DNA of 64,000 nt from Pseudevernia furfuracea (lineage: Eukaryota > Ascomycota > Lecanoromycetes > Lecanorales > Parmeliaceae), in contig JAIUPT010000008.1 of assembly GCA_022315425.1 (NCBI GenBank), forward strand, positions 620,001 to 684,000, read 5' to 3'. The notes under the pieces are model-generated. The model was not told the origin of the DNA. It worked only from the letters and a program-made list of their open reading frames with translations, and made no database searches. A program made the translations under genes and the position numbers. Below, piece by piece: positions 1 through 12,073 of the stretch; the stretch's first letter is position 1; each line of letters begins with the position of its first letter.

Positions 1-475
1 CTCAATCGAGAGCCCACCACCAATCGAGGTCCTGGTCTGCGAAGCGCCACAGCATGTGATCATCAGGATATCCGATCAAGGTGGCGGTATCCCCAACGAA
101 GTCATGCCAGAGCTATGGTCCTTCAGCAAAGGGCCGCGCAGCCAAACACACTTGAGGAATCTTTCTCAGGTGCCTAAGATGGCTGCAACCATGCAAGAGC
201 TGAGAATTCCAACCCCCAGCTCCGACAAGTCCAGTACTAGTGACGAAAACAAGAAGCGATCATATGACGGCTCCCTTGGCTCACTCACTTCCAGGCCGCC
301 CAACTTGAGGCTCGGGATGGGACTGCCTATGAGTAGAGTGTATGCAGAATATTGGGCGGGACTTTTGGAACTGCATAGTCTAGAAGGTTATGGCGTCGAT
401 GCGTTTCTACAGATTTCGAAACTAGGAAACAAAAACGAGCAACTGAGCACTAGAGCAAGCATGGACGGGGTCTGA
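1..475 (+). CDS. Mitochondrial PDK/BCKDK-type protein kinase, C-terminal part
   Basis: This is the last exon of a mitochondrial histidine-kinase-like protein kinase that phosphorylates and inactivates the E1 subunit of pyruvate (or branched-chain 2-oxoacid) dehydrogenase in the matrix. The frame is open from base 2 and ends with TGA at 473-475, so the 5' end lies outside the window. The fragment carries the GHKL ATP-binding G-boxes: DQGGGIP early, and LGMGLPMSRVYAEYWAG near the end, followed by the family's HSLEGYGVDAFL strand. A Ser/Thr-rich stretch between the two boxes is the ATP-lid region. Which of the two fungal paralogues (Pkp1 or Pkp2) it is cannot be decided from this part. Confidence 0.88.
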   Translation, partial: SIESPPPIEVLVCEAPQHVIIRISDQGGGIPNEVMPELWSFSKGPRSQTHLRNLSQVPKMAATMQELRIPTPSSDKSSTSDENKKRSYDGSLGSLTSRPPNLRLGMGLPMSRVYAEYWAGLLELHSLEGYGVDAFLQISKLGNKNEQLSTRASMDGV

Positions 476-811
476 AAGGATGAGAAAATTTCATTGATCT
501 CATCCTGCAGCCTGCTACCGGTGTCCTGAGCAGAGGAACGCTTTTTTCCAGAATGATATGGCCAGAGTCCAAGCTCCAGCGTCTTGGATACATTCGAGTT
601 GCGCCTCCCTTTTTTGCGATCATTCAAATAAAGCGGCAGGCACGCTGATTTGAAATATTCCGCCACCTTCATTTTTATCAAGTACTTACTTCATCCCTTC
701 TACTATCTGTTGGCGTAATACCAATAATAAGAGCTATCCCACGTTCTTGGCGCAGAATTTCATTGCAGCGAGTAAACAGTATCCTACATCCTACCTATCA
801 TCTGCACAAGC
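476..811. other. Intergenic, 476-811
   Basis: The 3' flank of the kinase and the 5' flank of the next plus-strand gene. No conserved coding signal or structured repeat was seen. The open frame on the minus strand here has no recognisable features. Confidence 0.5.
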
Positions 812-3800
812 ATGGATACACCAAGGCGCTCCTACTGGCATACGTCGGTCAAACCCTATTTTTTCTGCGAACCACCAATTCTAACCGGTGACTCAGGGCT
901 CCTCGAAGTGCCCTCCTCAACGTCTCAAATGGCCAGTCAGCCTCCATTCATGGCTCATCTTCATTCGGTCGGCACAAGACCCCTACGAAGGAGTCTCAAG
1001 ACGTTTTAAGCGCCTCTGCGAAGAGGATCAATCTGAGCATTCGCCGTGAAGTTTCCAAGTCACATGGAGACCTCTCGAATCTAAGACCCAAATCACCACC
1101 GATCCAGAATCTGCCCGCCGGATTGCATGGGCTTCACCTCTCCCGGGGCAACTATGTCGATGACACACAGAACTTCTTCTCACCAAGCTACAATCGTCAA
1201 GCTCGTCAAACCCTGCCAAATGATTGGATGACTAGTGCGTCCGGTAGTCAACCCTCAACTACAACGGAAGGGTCTGCCTTCGCCGGCAAACAAACCTACC
1301 ACGGTCCACTGTATGGTATCCATGATTCTCATCACATAGAAGCAGAGCCAGCGAAGATCTCCATACAAGGCCTTACTTCAGGATTTATTCAACCTCTAGA
1401 CTTTTGCATACCTGTTACTCGGTCCCACCCTGGTAATGAGGATCAACGTCGTAAGGCACTGCACGGTGATGCTGGCCGAAATCTCGCTGTTGAGCACATC
1501 AACATCTCCACAGTTTGGAATGGCTTGTCAGATGTGGATGCCAGTGAGCTCTTCCGTGTCCATCGGGCTTTTGTGTCGACGCTTGAGAAAATGCTTGCCA
1601 ACGAGTTGTGGCAGATATATCAGAGATTTCAGCAGCAGGACTCTGCAGGGAACATCAGGCCCATCCACACCTTGTTTTCTGCCGGCATAGTCCGTGGAAT
1701 CAGCTTCTGTCATGATCAATTAGTCAGTGAAATGGCAGAGGTATTGTACTCGTCCAAGGAGAATGTGGCAAAAGCGAAGTCAGGATTTCTCCAATTATAC
1801 CTTATCGCAACTGACGCCTTGGTACAATATCATGAGGATGACTCCCACGATACATCTATTACAGTTCGGGTTCGCTGTGATCCTTCATCTCCAAGATCTC
1901 ATCCTGTCGTGGATGCTGCATGGGTACCTGACTCTCTAATCTTTGAGGCTCTCGATGAATTTCCAGTTGAGGGTCAAAGTTTCTCCATGATCCCAAGGTA
2001 TTACAGCAGGTCTGCGTTTCGGCCCACGCACTTTCCGAAGAATGTCAAGTATTCCATCGAATCTGAATCACGCCATTATCCTCTCTCTTGGCTTGTCTGG
2101 GATGAAGAGATTGCAGGCTTCAAAGGAATCGTGCCATTCTACTCCGAGATCAACAGCTACGATAAACGTCTTGCAAATTCCTGTCGAGATCTTCGCGAGA
2201 GTATCTTTAATTCCCTGAAAATTATCGTTCAGGCCGTGCTTGTCGAAGACAATGGCTCATCCATACGCTACGAGCGGATCCTGCGCGCACGCCTCACAAT
2301 CAAAGTAGTTCCATGGTACGCGAATGACAACTCCCGTGCTACCAAGGAACGGTCAAGCGTACCCAAAACATACGAGGATACGAGGCCTGCTTCTGCAGCC
2401 CAGCGTTTCGCCCTTCAAGGCCCTCGGGGAAATCCTATAAAGCCCGGGCAGTCTCCAAGCAGACCATCTCAGCAGATTCAAGGAGCTCATCTGTATACGC
2501 CAAAAGAATTTATTCATCAAGGTCTGATCAGATTTAGAGACGATCATTCGGCGATGAGCTCCCCGGCTACTGGGGCTGGATTGACAGAGACTGACTGCCC
2601 TAGTCGGGCTCAAATCCAGGCATACCTCGTGTCCAAGTGCGCCGAATTGGCAAGAGAACTCGAAAATGTCAAGGAGCAGGTCATGGTGTCTGGTCCTTTC
2701 AGCGAGCATCAAAACAGGACGCTACGTATACCAGACCCACAGAAGTATCCCAACGATACTTACCGTGCTCCTTATCATCATACAAGACTCAATGGACCCA
2801 CTAGTGGATTCTCAGTTCCATGTATCTCACCTGATGCCTCGGAGCACCTGACCACTCCTTCGTCTCCCTTCCTCCACGGAAGGGATGCTACCTTTCAACT
2901 TGGATCCATCGCTAGATTTTCAGTCCTGCCACCACCAGCGATCGATCAAACAGCGCGTGCGACGTTGGAATTACAGACTTTTAGTGACGGAAATGGTTTA
3001 GACGCAACACGCACTGGCTGGGATCCAACCACTAGGCCCAGCACCACTTCTCAATTTGCGGCTCCAGAAGGAGGTTTTATGGCTCAACGAACGCACCCAA
3101 CCCAAGAACCTGGTGACCTTTGGCACTTGCCAGAACAAGCATCGATCTCTTTGAATGACACAGGCACGGCTCACTTGGCCCCTCGACCTAATGTTGAAGC
3201 TCTTTCAACCACTCCGATGGTCAACGGTGAGCTAGCGACCCTTTCCACCTCCGGGAAGCGTGGGCGCAAACTACGTGCTAGATCAAGCCTCAACAAGCTA
3301 TTGCCTTTTAGACATTCTCTGGAGACAGAAAAGCAGCCCAAGCAGGAGATTGGCGCTCATTCTGCGGAGCCTGGCAGAAACACGCTTCCACTCTCGGATT
3401 CCGAGGACGAAGAAGACTCAATTCCCACATGGTCCAGTGGTATATTTTACAACTCATTCGGCCTATTGCGTAATATCAGAAACTCTACTACACGCGCTGG
3501 CAAGGATGCTCTCGCTTTACGTGCTTCTGTGAGAAAGGCATCGACCAACTCCGGCGAGAACATCAAGCATCGCAATCAGGACTCGGAATGCTCCATGGGC
3601 ACTGGAAATACGGACAGCGATGAACCAATAAACAAGACGTCCTCTATAAGTCCCGGTCTAGACGACCGTGTAATAGCAGAGGTTGGCGCTCTTTCGGACT
3701 CGTTCTTTACAGACTGGAAAGGACAAGTCCGTCCACGCCAAAGCTCTTCGGCATCCTTTTCTCATCGGCACGCCAGTGCCAGCTCGACCAGTGATTCTCG

Positions 3801-4077
3801 CTCTACCTCGAGCGATATAGAGTTCATCGTAGAGCAAACTCCATGTGCCCGCAAAGTGAGCCGTGGTGAGCAAGCCAGATTGTGGAATCTACTTTCTCAG
3901 TCGGACAGCGATAAAGAAAACCAGCCTGAACCTGAGGGTAAAGAAGTAAGATTGAGCGAGGATGAGAAGAAAGCAATGGAGGAGGCTATGCGGAGGAGCC
4001 TCGACGACCTAGCCGAGGGGTTTGATGATATATTTTTGCGAGACAGTAGCGAGTCGAGCTCGAGCAATGATCTGTGA
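812..4077 (+). CDS. Unknown 1,070-aa protein with C-terminal ubiquitin-interacting motif
   Basis: Proposed exons are 812-887 and 941-4077. The frame of the large exon is open only from base 892 and has no early ATG. A 53-nt GT-AG intron (888-940, with CTCAAC as a possible branch site) joins it in phase to an ATG at 812, giving 1,070 aa. Residues roughly 180-470 look folded, with hydrophobic and aromatic spacing, for example PLSWLVWDEEIAGFKGIVPF. The rest is Ser/Pro-rich and probably disordered. A Ser/Asp/Glu-rich stretch precedes the C-terminus. The end holds EDEKKAMEEAMRRSLDD, which fits the ubiquitin-interacting motif consensus (acidic run, then A-x3-S-x2-acidic). I do not recognise the family of the folded part. 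The start codon is the least certain point. Confidence 0.72.
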
Positions 4078-5693
4078 GACACCCACGAGCTATGGGGTTC
4101 AAGGAGTACATCGAATGATAGAATTGTATGGTTTGGCGCCACTGCAGCAGGGGTCTGAACGAGCGTCATTATCCTTTAATCAAGCATTTGTTATTTCACG
4201 GATGAGACGACTAGAATCAGAAGCATGGGCGACTTTTCTGATGATTGACCTCAGTCAATTAGTCGAGTCTTATCGTTCATTGATTCGTTACAGTACCTTA
4301 TGTAGACTTAAATAAGAAGCTAAGTGCTTCAGCCTTACAAGAGCTCGAGGATAATAAATTACGATACGAAACACTGCGCTAGATGCTACACTCTAAAATT
4401 CCCCTCTTCTGTCTGTCTCACATTGAGTTGAGCCACATTATCCATCTAATTCCTCATCACCATCTAGCAGGCCTCCGAATAGTACCAATGCAAGGTTTTC
4501 AACAGACTTCAGGTCCCTACATATATCATTCACACGTTACAGTCATGGATGTGGTGGTCATGGTGGTGAGGGAAGGGACACTGTCAGAGCACTGGGCGAA
4601 AAGGCAGCGAGCCATACGAAGATGGGGCCTCCTTGTCGGGCGATGCTGGACTGCAAAGATACATCGAAGATTGCTTTTAATAGTCTAACTCAGTTGAAAA
4701 CGGCAGTTTAATTGGGTTGCTACTCCGTTAGCAAGGTGCAACCCCAGTGTCATTTTTGAGCCTACATTCATGGCCACACATACGACAAGGTAGCGGAAAG
4801 TGTCTGTCATTGCCGTCACACCAGCAGTTTATATACCAACCGGGAAGTAGTCGGGCGCAAACTCGACAAGACGGTTCTAATTGGGTGACCTCCAGATACT
4901 GATTTCAGCAGCGGGTCCTTTGTCTGACGTTTACAAGTCAGAAGGACCAGCCACACTTTCCTTGTAGCAAGATTCGGCGCCCGTTACACTCGATTGGACG
5001 CCATGCATAACAAAGACGAATAATCCATAGCCAGCACTCGAGCCCTCCTCGCCACCCAAATCAGGTGACGGTCAAAATTACGCTGGTTATATTCTGGAGT
5101 CACATAATGGTTCCTGATTAATTAAGCGGAACTGATGGATGCTCAAATTCAATATCTAGGAGACTATTGCCGCGGAGACTATTACTACCTACAAATCGAT
5201 CCTACTTCGAAAGGAAGTGCATTGGGCAAGGAGAACGGGAAAGTTGAAGGGCCGTTGTGTTTACGGATTTGCTGTCTTTTCTTTGGTGTTGCTTTTGGGC
5301 TGCAGCGTGCTCGTAGATAGCTATGCTTGTGATGAGGTACCTTGGCAGGAGTCATGGGAAAGCCATCGCCGAGCCACTCCAGCCTGCCTGGAGTTGCTGG
5401 TCGACAATCCACAGCAACCGTAGAGCAGACAATGACGACATGAGGCGCGACAGCAACACAGCCCGAGGCGACACATTTCCTGACCTTCGACGGACTCAAG
5501 GATACAATAGCAGTAGATTATGGTCATCAGATATCAGGTAAGCACTCCCCTTTCATCCCAAGTTCCTGAATCCATTTTAAATACCTGCGGCTAATTTTAC
5601 ACGAAATTTGCCTTGCACTAAGGTAACTTTGAGCGAAAACCATGAACACCACCAGTCCACCACACTTACTGACCAAATGAACGCAGCGATTAC
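4078..5693. other. Long intergenic region upstream of ctk1
   Basis: About 1.6 kb without a convincing coding exon. Short open frames on both strands show no family motif and no splice partners. The right end probably contains the leader of ctk1 with an intron (see the entry at 5538-5685). No repeat or RNA gene was recognised. Confidence 0.5.
5538..5685 (+). other. Probable 5'-leader intron of ctk1
   Basis: GTAAGC at 5538 and AACGCAG ending at 5685 bracket 148 nt, with TTACTGACC as a good branch site about 20 nt before the acceptor. The following exon would start eight bases before the ctk1 ATG. The ATG at 5520 just before the donor is not in frame with the kinase after splicing, so this would be a leader intron with a possible short upstream reading frame. 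Inferred from splice signals only. Confidence 0.45.
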
Positions 5694-8600
5694 ATGGCTG
5701 CGTCGCGACGGAGTCCATTGATGAGAGATCAGTGGAGAGCCGGCGACGACCATAGGGACATTAATCGTCGAAGAAACAGGGGCACAGACGTCCGCCGCAA
5801 GATCTCGCCCGCAGCCCCACGAGAGACAGACGTGGGACTGAAAATCAAGGGCAGAGCCGCAGTCGACTCTGCACCTGAATCACCATCCGAGATCAAGAGG
5901 TCGGTGAGGGAAAACGAACTGGGAAACGATCGTGCCAGAGGATCCAGTCGTTCGCCGCCAAGGCGAAGGCCAAGAGACGAGGAGCTGGTCCAACGTCCTC
6001 GAGAATCTAGTGGGGACCGATATTCTGAAAGACCACGACATCGAGACGAAGGAAATCAAACAGATAGACGGAGAAGAACACGAAGTAGATCACCACAACG
6101 TGAATTATTCAGTTTCAGGGAGGAGAGGAGAAGGCCTCGCAGCCCGATTCACTCTAGTCGAACTGACACCTTCCGCCCAAGCAGCAGACGTCGTGAACGA
6201 GCTATCTCACCGCCACGCTCGAATCGAGGTGACCACTATTTGTCCACTTATACTGACTCGAGCGGCGCTGCTGGCCGTTTCGGAGACTCGTACGTCCCGG
6301 GGCCACGATTACGTTCTAGGTCGCCGCCTCCTGCATTTTTAAAACCTCGACATACTTCACCGCACCCGCGTCCTCGATCGAAAGATCGGCCTCCAAGGTC
6401 AAGGAAAACATCTCCGGAACGTCCACGTCCAAAGCGGCGCTCATCTCCTGGTCGTGGGTCCAAAAAAGAGAGTGAATCTACTGCATCGAGCTACCGTCCT
6501 TTACCCCGCTCTGGGACTTCACCAAGAAGGCACGAAGAGTCAAGTCGATACCAAAACCAATCACTGTCGCCCTCTCGAGGGGGATCAAGAAAGCCAGGGA
6601 AAAGGCGAAGATCCCCCCGATCTCCGGTAGAGCGAGAAGGAGGAAGAAGAGGTCGTACAAAGATGCAACCTTCCACACGTCCTATACACAACACCATCAA
6701 CAATGGCTCACGTCCACCTTCCCCACCTCGACCTATCCCAAGCTATGAACCAGTTCCTCACAACCCCGCCATGATAAGTGAAGCCTTCCCACTGCATGGG
6801 ATGAAGGCGAGTGATGTACATGGAACACACCGACCAGGTCGCCCGCCGCATCTCAATACTCAGCAATCTTACTCAACATCTCCGCAGTGGACACCAACAT
6901 CATCGCATCACAATTCCCCTCACTCAGGGTCGCCTTTCAGTCAGGGTCGAGGTGGATGGGGAGGCCAACAGCAGCAATATCATGGACAGCCAGGGTAGGT
7001 ATCACTCACATGACTTCTCTTCGGCTGCTAACTTTTCGCAAGTGCGAATGGATATTCACCTCCATACCGCCAAGGGAGTTACCCGCCTCAACAGAGCCCT
7101 CAAGGGCATTACTACGCCAACGGCCAGCAAAGTCCTTACGGTGGACCTCAGCAAATCCAACATGGTTATCACAACCAACCTTTTCGAGGCGGTAACTCAG
7201 GCTATCGTGGTAACTACGCACAAAATTCGGATCGCAGATTCTCTGGCTCGGGTCCCTCTGCTCCAAACCCGAACTATGCTCCCACTACCACCCGGGGAAG
7301 AGGGGGACACTTCCAAAATCTTCAGTGGACTGCAGGAAATGCAAGTGCTGACGGTCGAGGCGGTAGTCAATATAATCAGCAATCCTCTTCAGGGCATTTG
7401 CAGACCCCTCCTCATCCACAACCCGCCACAGGTCAACCGAGCGATGACGACAATCCGTTTCGACCTTCGAAAAACTTGCAGGTTGAGGACCAGAGCGAGA
7501 AAGACACAAAGATGCCACCCCCATCGAGACAAGAATCCGAATCTTCATCTAAACAGGAGTCAAAGTTCAGCTTTGCCTTCAAAGCTAAACCTGTAACTAC
7601 AGCACCTGCTAAGCCAGCAACTGATCTAACACAGAAGATGAAGGAGCCAATCAGAAAGGAAAACCTACTGGACACCTTGAAGACTAAGCCCGGCTCACAT
7701 CCTGCTGATAGTCATCCTGAGCGTGACAGGCGGGATGATCGAAGAGAGCGTGATTACGGAGATGAGCGTCGTGACCATCGCGACCACCGTGATCAGCGAT
7801 GGGGTGACTACCGCAGTGAAAGGCGACCTGAGCGGGATCAGAAACGAGAGCGTGCGCGTGAGCGATCTCCCGAAATCATAAAGGAAAAGAAGGTCATGAA
7901 GCGGATGAAGCCGCGACCAACACTCCCAGCTGATTTTGCTGCCTCTACATCAGTCTACTATCGAAAGCCCGGGAACGAGTCAGTGGTAGGGTCCGGGACC
8001 TATGGCAAAGTCTTCAAGGCCATCCATGTTTATACAAAGAATCTCGCGGCTCTGAAGAAAATTCGAATGGATGGTGAGAAAGATGGCTTCCCCGTCACTG
8101 CAGTGCGCGAGATCAAGCTTCTGCAGTCTTTGAAGCATGAAAACGTCGTTTCTCTGCAAGAAGTGATGGTAGAGCATAACGACTGCTTCATGGTTTTCGA
8201 GTACTTGTCTCATGACCTGACTGGCCTTCTCAACCACCCTACCTTCAAACTGGAGCATGCACACAAGAAGCATCTTGGCCGGCAGCTCTTTGAGGGGCTC
8301 AGCTACCTTCATCGCCGCGGGGTGCTTCATCGAGATATTAAAGCTGCCAATATTCTAGTCAGCAGCACTGGACAGCTCAAACTGGCCGATTTCGGACTCG
8401 CGCGATTCTTCGCCAAGCGTGGCAAGCCTGATTATACCAACCGTGTCATCACCATATGGTATCGGCCACCCGAGCTTCTCCTGGGCGAGACACAATATGG
8501 TTCCGCTGTTGATATTTGGAGTGCTGCTTGCGTCATGATCGAAATTTTCACGCGGCACGCCATTTTTCCCGGCGATGGCGGAGAGATCAATCAACTCGAC

Positions 8601-9114
8601 AAGATCTACAATGTCTTAGGTACACCTACGAGATCCGAATGGCCAGGCTTGGTGGACATGGCGTGGTTTGAGCTGCTAAGACCCGCCGAAAGAAAGCTTA
8701 ATACTTTTTCAGAAAAGTATCAGGAGAGACTCACACCTGAAGCTTTCGAGCTGCTTCAAGCAATGTTCGTGTACGATCCTGCAAAGAGGCCAACAGCCGG
8801 CGATGTGCTGGAGCATCCGTATTTCGCTACGGAGGAGCCAGCACCAAGGCAGGCCATTGAGTAAGTCTACCTTCATCGCCCCATATTGAGATGATATCAC
8901 TAATCATTATCACAGACTCAAGGATCTAGAAGGTGACTGGCACGAGTTTGAATCTAAAGCCCTCCGGAAAGAGAATGAGCGCAAAAGCCAGGAGGCGAGA
9001 CGTGCTGTGAGGATGGAAGAGCATGAGAGGGAGAAAGCAAAGAGACGAGCAAGCGGCTCTGCGACGGCTGAGAGAGAGCCAAAACGGGTGAGGCCAAGCT
9101 CAAGTCAGGGCTAG
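5694..9114 (+). CDS. ctk1: CTD kinase catalytic subunit Ctk1 (CDK12/9-like)
   Basis: Exons 5694-6994, 7043-8860 and 8916-9114 give 1,105 aa. Introns of 48 nt (branch GCTAAC) and 55 nt (donor GTAAGT) restore one frame. The first ~550 residues are an Arg/Ser-rich, low-complexity region. The kinase domain spans about residues 740-1035: glycine loop GSGTYGKV, ATP lysine in AALKKIR, cyclin-binding helix PVTAVRE, catalytic VLHRDIKAANILV, DFG in LADFGLAR, T-loop DYTNRVITIWYRPPELLLG. A basic/acidic charged tail follows. Family members phosphorylate Ser2 of the RNA polymerase II CTD in the CTDK-I complex, coupling elongation to 3' processing. The APRQAIE-LKDLEG junction across the last intron supports Ctk1 rather than Bur1. 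Confidence 0.93.
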
Positions 9115-9699
9115 ATTAGGGTAAAGGGGATGAATCGTCCATACAAACATTCTGCTTGACGATTCGTTATGCATAGCGCTGGAGTCTTCTCGCTAGATCA
9201 TTGGCAGATATTTGTGCGTTTGATAATGGTACATTGTTGGGCGTGTACATATATGGATATGGTTGTTTTCAAAGCGAGTTCGCATACTCCGTACTATATC
9301 TCGCTACCTTATTTGGGGGATGATGCCTGTCGAAATATTGGCTTAACTCGAAGATATCTGTTCCGCGCGCAGCATGTATTGATTCGATACATGTCATTGC
9401 TTCCACCTGTCGGGGTGAGTTCTTCTTTGCCGTCGACGCACCACGACTCGTTCGTTGAACATCGTCTCTCTGAGCAAGCAGCACAACATTAGAGCGTTTT
9501 GGAAGGTGATAATTCACTTTGAACCGTTGATTAAATATTAAAATCTAAAGGCAGCAAAAAGCACGAGAAGAGGTATCATCGCTCGAAATGTAGCCTACAT
9601 GCAGTAAGCACCTCAAATACTGGTATCACAATCTCTCCTCTTCTCATAGTGCACGGTCCGTCATCGTTTGCCGCTTTTCTCCACTCTCAACTGGGATGC
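9115..9699. other. Convergent intergenic, ctk1 and pmp3-like
   Basis: The 3' flanks of two convergent genes. Small open frames are present, with no recognisable product, RNA or repeat. Confidence 0.5.
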
Positions 9700-10301
9700 C
9701 TAAACCTGCGCAGTCCCATAAGAAGTTTGTCCCCCACTTTGAATATTCTCCGAGTAAACGCCTGGTGCGCGCTTCTGCACAGTGTTGCCGAGACGAGCTT
9801 GGTCGCGCTACAACATATCGAAGTCAGCATCCTTTTTCAAGACCAAAAAAGGGCAGTGGAACAGCCCGAGTGGGTTTTGAGGGTTCTTTTGCTCGCGGAT
9901 CATGTCTCGCAACCCCAGCTAGAGTAACCCAAGGTATGAAGAACTTGGTCGAAGAATGTACTCACGTGATTAAAATACACGTATTCGAGGTAGAAGGCGT
10001 GGATGTGGCCTGGAAAGTAGCTGTATGGTTCTCAAGTATTAGCCAGGGCACAGTCTCAATAAGGCTTGGACGAGGTAAGGGAAGCTTACCCAAGACAGGT
10101 GAGGCAGATGTTGATAAGGAGGTCGGCGCCGCATCCGGCGATAAGGAAGACACCGATAGGCGGAACTATAGGGGAAAGTGGAGTCAGCGTTGGGGCACCA
10201 TCAGACTCAAAGTTCTGAGGGCAGAGAAGGTGAGGAGACGCAGAGCGCTTACTGAAGATGGTGACGATAACGACGAGGATGGCGGAAACCGGGTTTGCCA
10301 T
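9700..10301 (-). CDS. pmp3: PMP3/UPF0057 plasma-membrane proteolipid
   Basis: Four exons on the minus strand, 10301-10253, 10165-10090, 10020-9966 and 9807-9700, give 95 aa. Every intron is GT-AG and the phases match. The product begins MANPVSAILVVIVTIFIPP, then has the family signature GVFLIAGCGADLLINICL and CLGYFPGHIHAFYLEYVYF, that is, two transmembrane helices. A hydrophilic ~35-residue tail follows, containing RDQARLGN and KRAPGVYSE, as seen in longer fungal members. The family sits in the plasma membrane and affects membrane potential and cation and stress tolerance. The gene is easily missed because no exon exceeds 110 nt and an unrelated plus-strand frame covers it. Confidence 0.92.
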
Positions 10302-10602
10302 TGTGTGATGGAGTTCAAGAGGCTGGTTTCGATATGGGTCGTTTTGTGGGTTTGATGGTGATGGTAAGTGAAAGGGGAAGGGCAGTTATGTTAGTTTGGA
10401 AGAAAATTACTTGGCGCGCGCGCGCTTCGATGCTGAGTACGGCAACCATGATAATGATGATATGACGAGATTCGTGGCTGAGCTGTGGCGCAAGGGTGGG
10501 GGGCCTCTTATTAGAATATCTTTCTTGTTGCGCCCAGATACTACGACGTGCGGACATCGCCTGTGAATAGCCCTCCCCTACCTGTCGAAGGCAAATTGTA
10601 CT
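10302..10602. other. Promoter region of the pmp3-like gene
   Basis: The spacer between the F-box-like gene's stop and the pmp3 start, both on the minus strand. It includes a perfect 12-nt GC alternation at 10414-10425. No coding signal seen. Confidence 0.45.
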
Positions 10603-12073
10603 CTAGCCATGGTAGTCCATTTCAACATCCTCGCCATTCTCAGCTGTGCCTCCTTGCTCCTCTTCCTCCGTGTCAGGCCCGAAGCCCCTCGGATTTGCCT
10701 CCTCGTCTTCATCGCTGCTGGTGTTGTACTCGCTATTCTCCTCAGCCTCGTCTTCCTGCTTCCGCATGGGCGTCCTGATATCCTGAAAAGTCTCCTTGTC
10801 GATATAACCGTAGATCATCATATCAACGTAATAAATCTGCAAATTGAGCTTCCTCTTCACTGCCTCCCTCATGACCAGTTCATCAATTTGTATGAACTTA
10901 GTATTCTTAGCTCCCCACCCTTCATACTGCAGCCTCCCAATCTCATGACTTGGCACTCCCATAATGTCCATCTGCCGAGGTATGGGAGGTTCATAGCTGA
11001 ATCTAACGATCATCCGGAGCATATCCACCTGCGTCCTCATTTCTTCCCGCCTCAGGACCCTGGCCAACGTCGATAAACTTCTCTGAGCGAGCAGCAATTT
11101 GCGCAAGCCGATCTCACCGTTACCAGCACTTGGATCTGTGAGGCGCATATCGAGCTTGAGAAAGAACATGGTGGCGAGAAATAGGTCTCTGTTGGACCAG
11201 AAAGTGGTGTTGTGCATGAGACCAATACGGCGTGCATTGTCACTAATATCGATGGTGAACCAGATCTTCTTAATCGTCAACCTTGTTCGCTTAGGCACAC
11301 GATGCCCTTCTGCTGCCAAGGATCGGAGGATATCGTCCACGACGGCCTCGCGGAAGAGGATCATACGAAGCCAGCGGAAGCTTGGAATGAAGCGTAGTTC
11401 GTCTGGTTTGGTCTCATTGAGACGGCGGGCGGGGTCACGCATGCAGAGGCTTCTGTAGCAGCGGAAAATGAAGGTCTTGGAAGATTCCGGTGCTTTAGTG
11501 TTGGACTGCCCTAAAATCATGGCAGTGAACCGGCCATTGACGAGGAAGTGGAATTCTTTCGAGATAGCATATACAGAAATTAGGTCTTCGATGTCGAGCT
11601 GCTTGGAGAACTCTAGGGTGAGCTCTGGGTACTTGAGGAGAGCGTTGAAGATGCTGAACCTTGTCGAGTTGGTTTCATGTGATGGGGGTGGCGGATCATG
11701 GGCGAGATAGTGCAACGGATTCCTTCTAGGCGGTGTTGGAATTACAGGCACTAAAGTAGGAGATAGGCTTGCTCGACGATTATACAGGGCGCCTTTTTCG
11801 GGTGAGAGGATGACAGGAGGTATGATGCCTGGCTTCGCGGATCTGCCAATACCTGGGTCAGTGTCTGGTGGGTTCCGTTGAGTGCTTGGTCAAGGTGTAG
11901 AACCTTAGCATTTCCTCATCTGGCATCTCTTCGTCCGACATCCCTCCTTCAATAATTTCAGTAGATGCCTCAGAAATGGTAGCGTCGTCGTCATCAGCAC
12001 CTGTGGCGGGCAGGGGGTTCGCTTGAGCAGAGCCATCGACACGATTGAGAATGGCACTCAAGGGACATGCCAT
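10603..12073 (-). CDS. F-box-like protein with acidic C-terminal tail
   Basis: Exons 12073-11904 and 11842-10603 (61-nt intron, branch CACTGACC, an unusual GTTCTA donor) give 469 aa. The first exon encodes an acidic N-terminus with DEEMPDEEM. A helical segment around residues 130-175 (ALLKYPELTLEFSKQLDIED and LISVYAISKEFHFLVNGRF) resembles the start of fungal F-box or F-box-like proteins. The long middle region is basic and helical. The last ~60 residues are mostly Glu/Asp. The role could be substrate recruitment to an SCF ubiquitin ligase, but that is inferred from a weak match. The splice junction is the most plausible of several. Confidence 0.68.

Noticed and set aside
6811..7596. 261-codon plus-strand frame inside ctk1
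   Set aside because: It overlaps ctk1 exons in another frame. The ctk1 frame continues through both exons with a clean intron at 6995-7042.
9696..10355. 219-codon plus-strand frame
   Set aside because: It lies antisense to all four exons of the pmp3-like gene, whose spliced product is a clear family match. The plus frame has no features.
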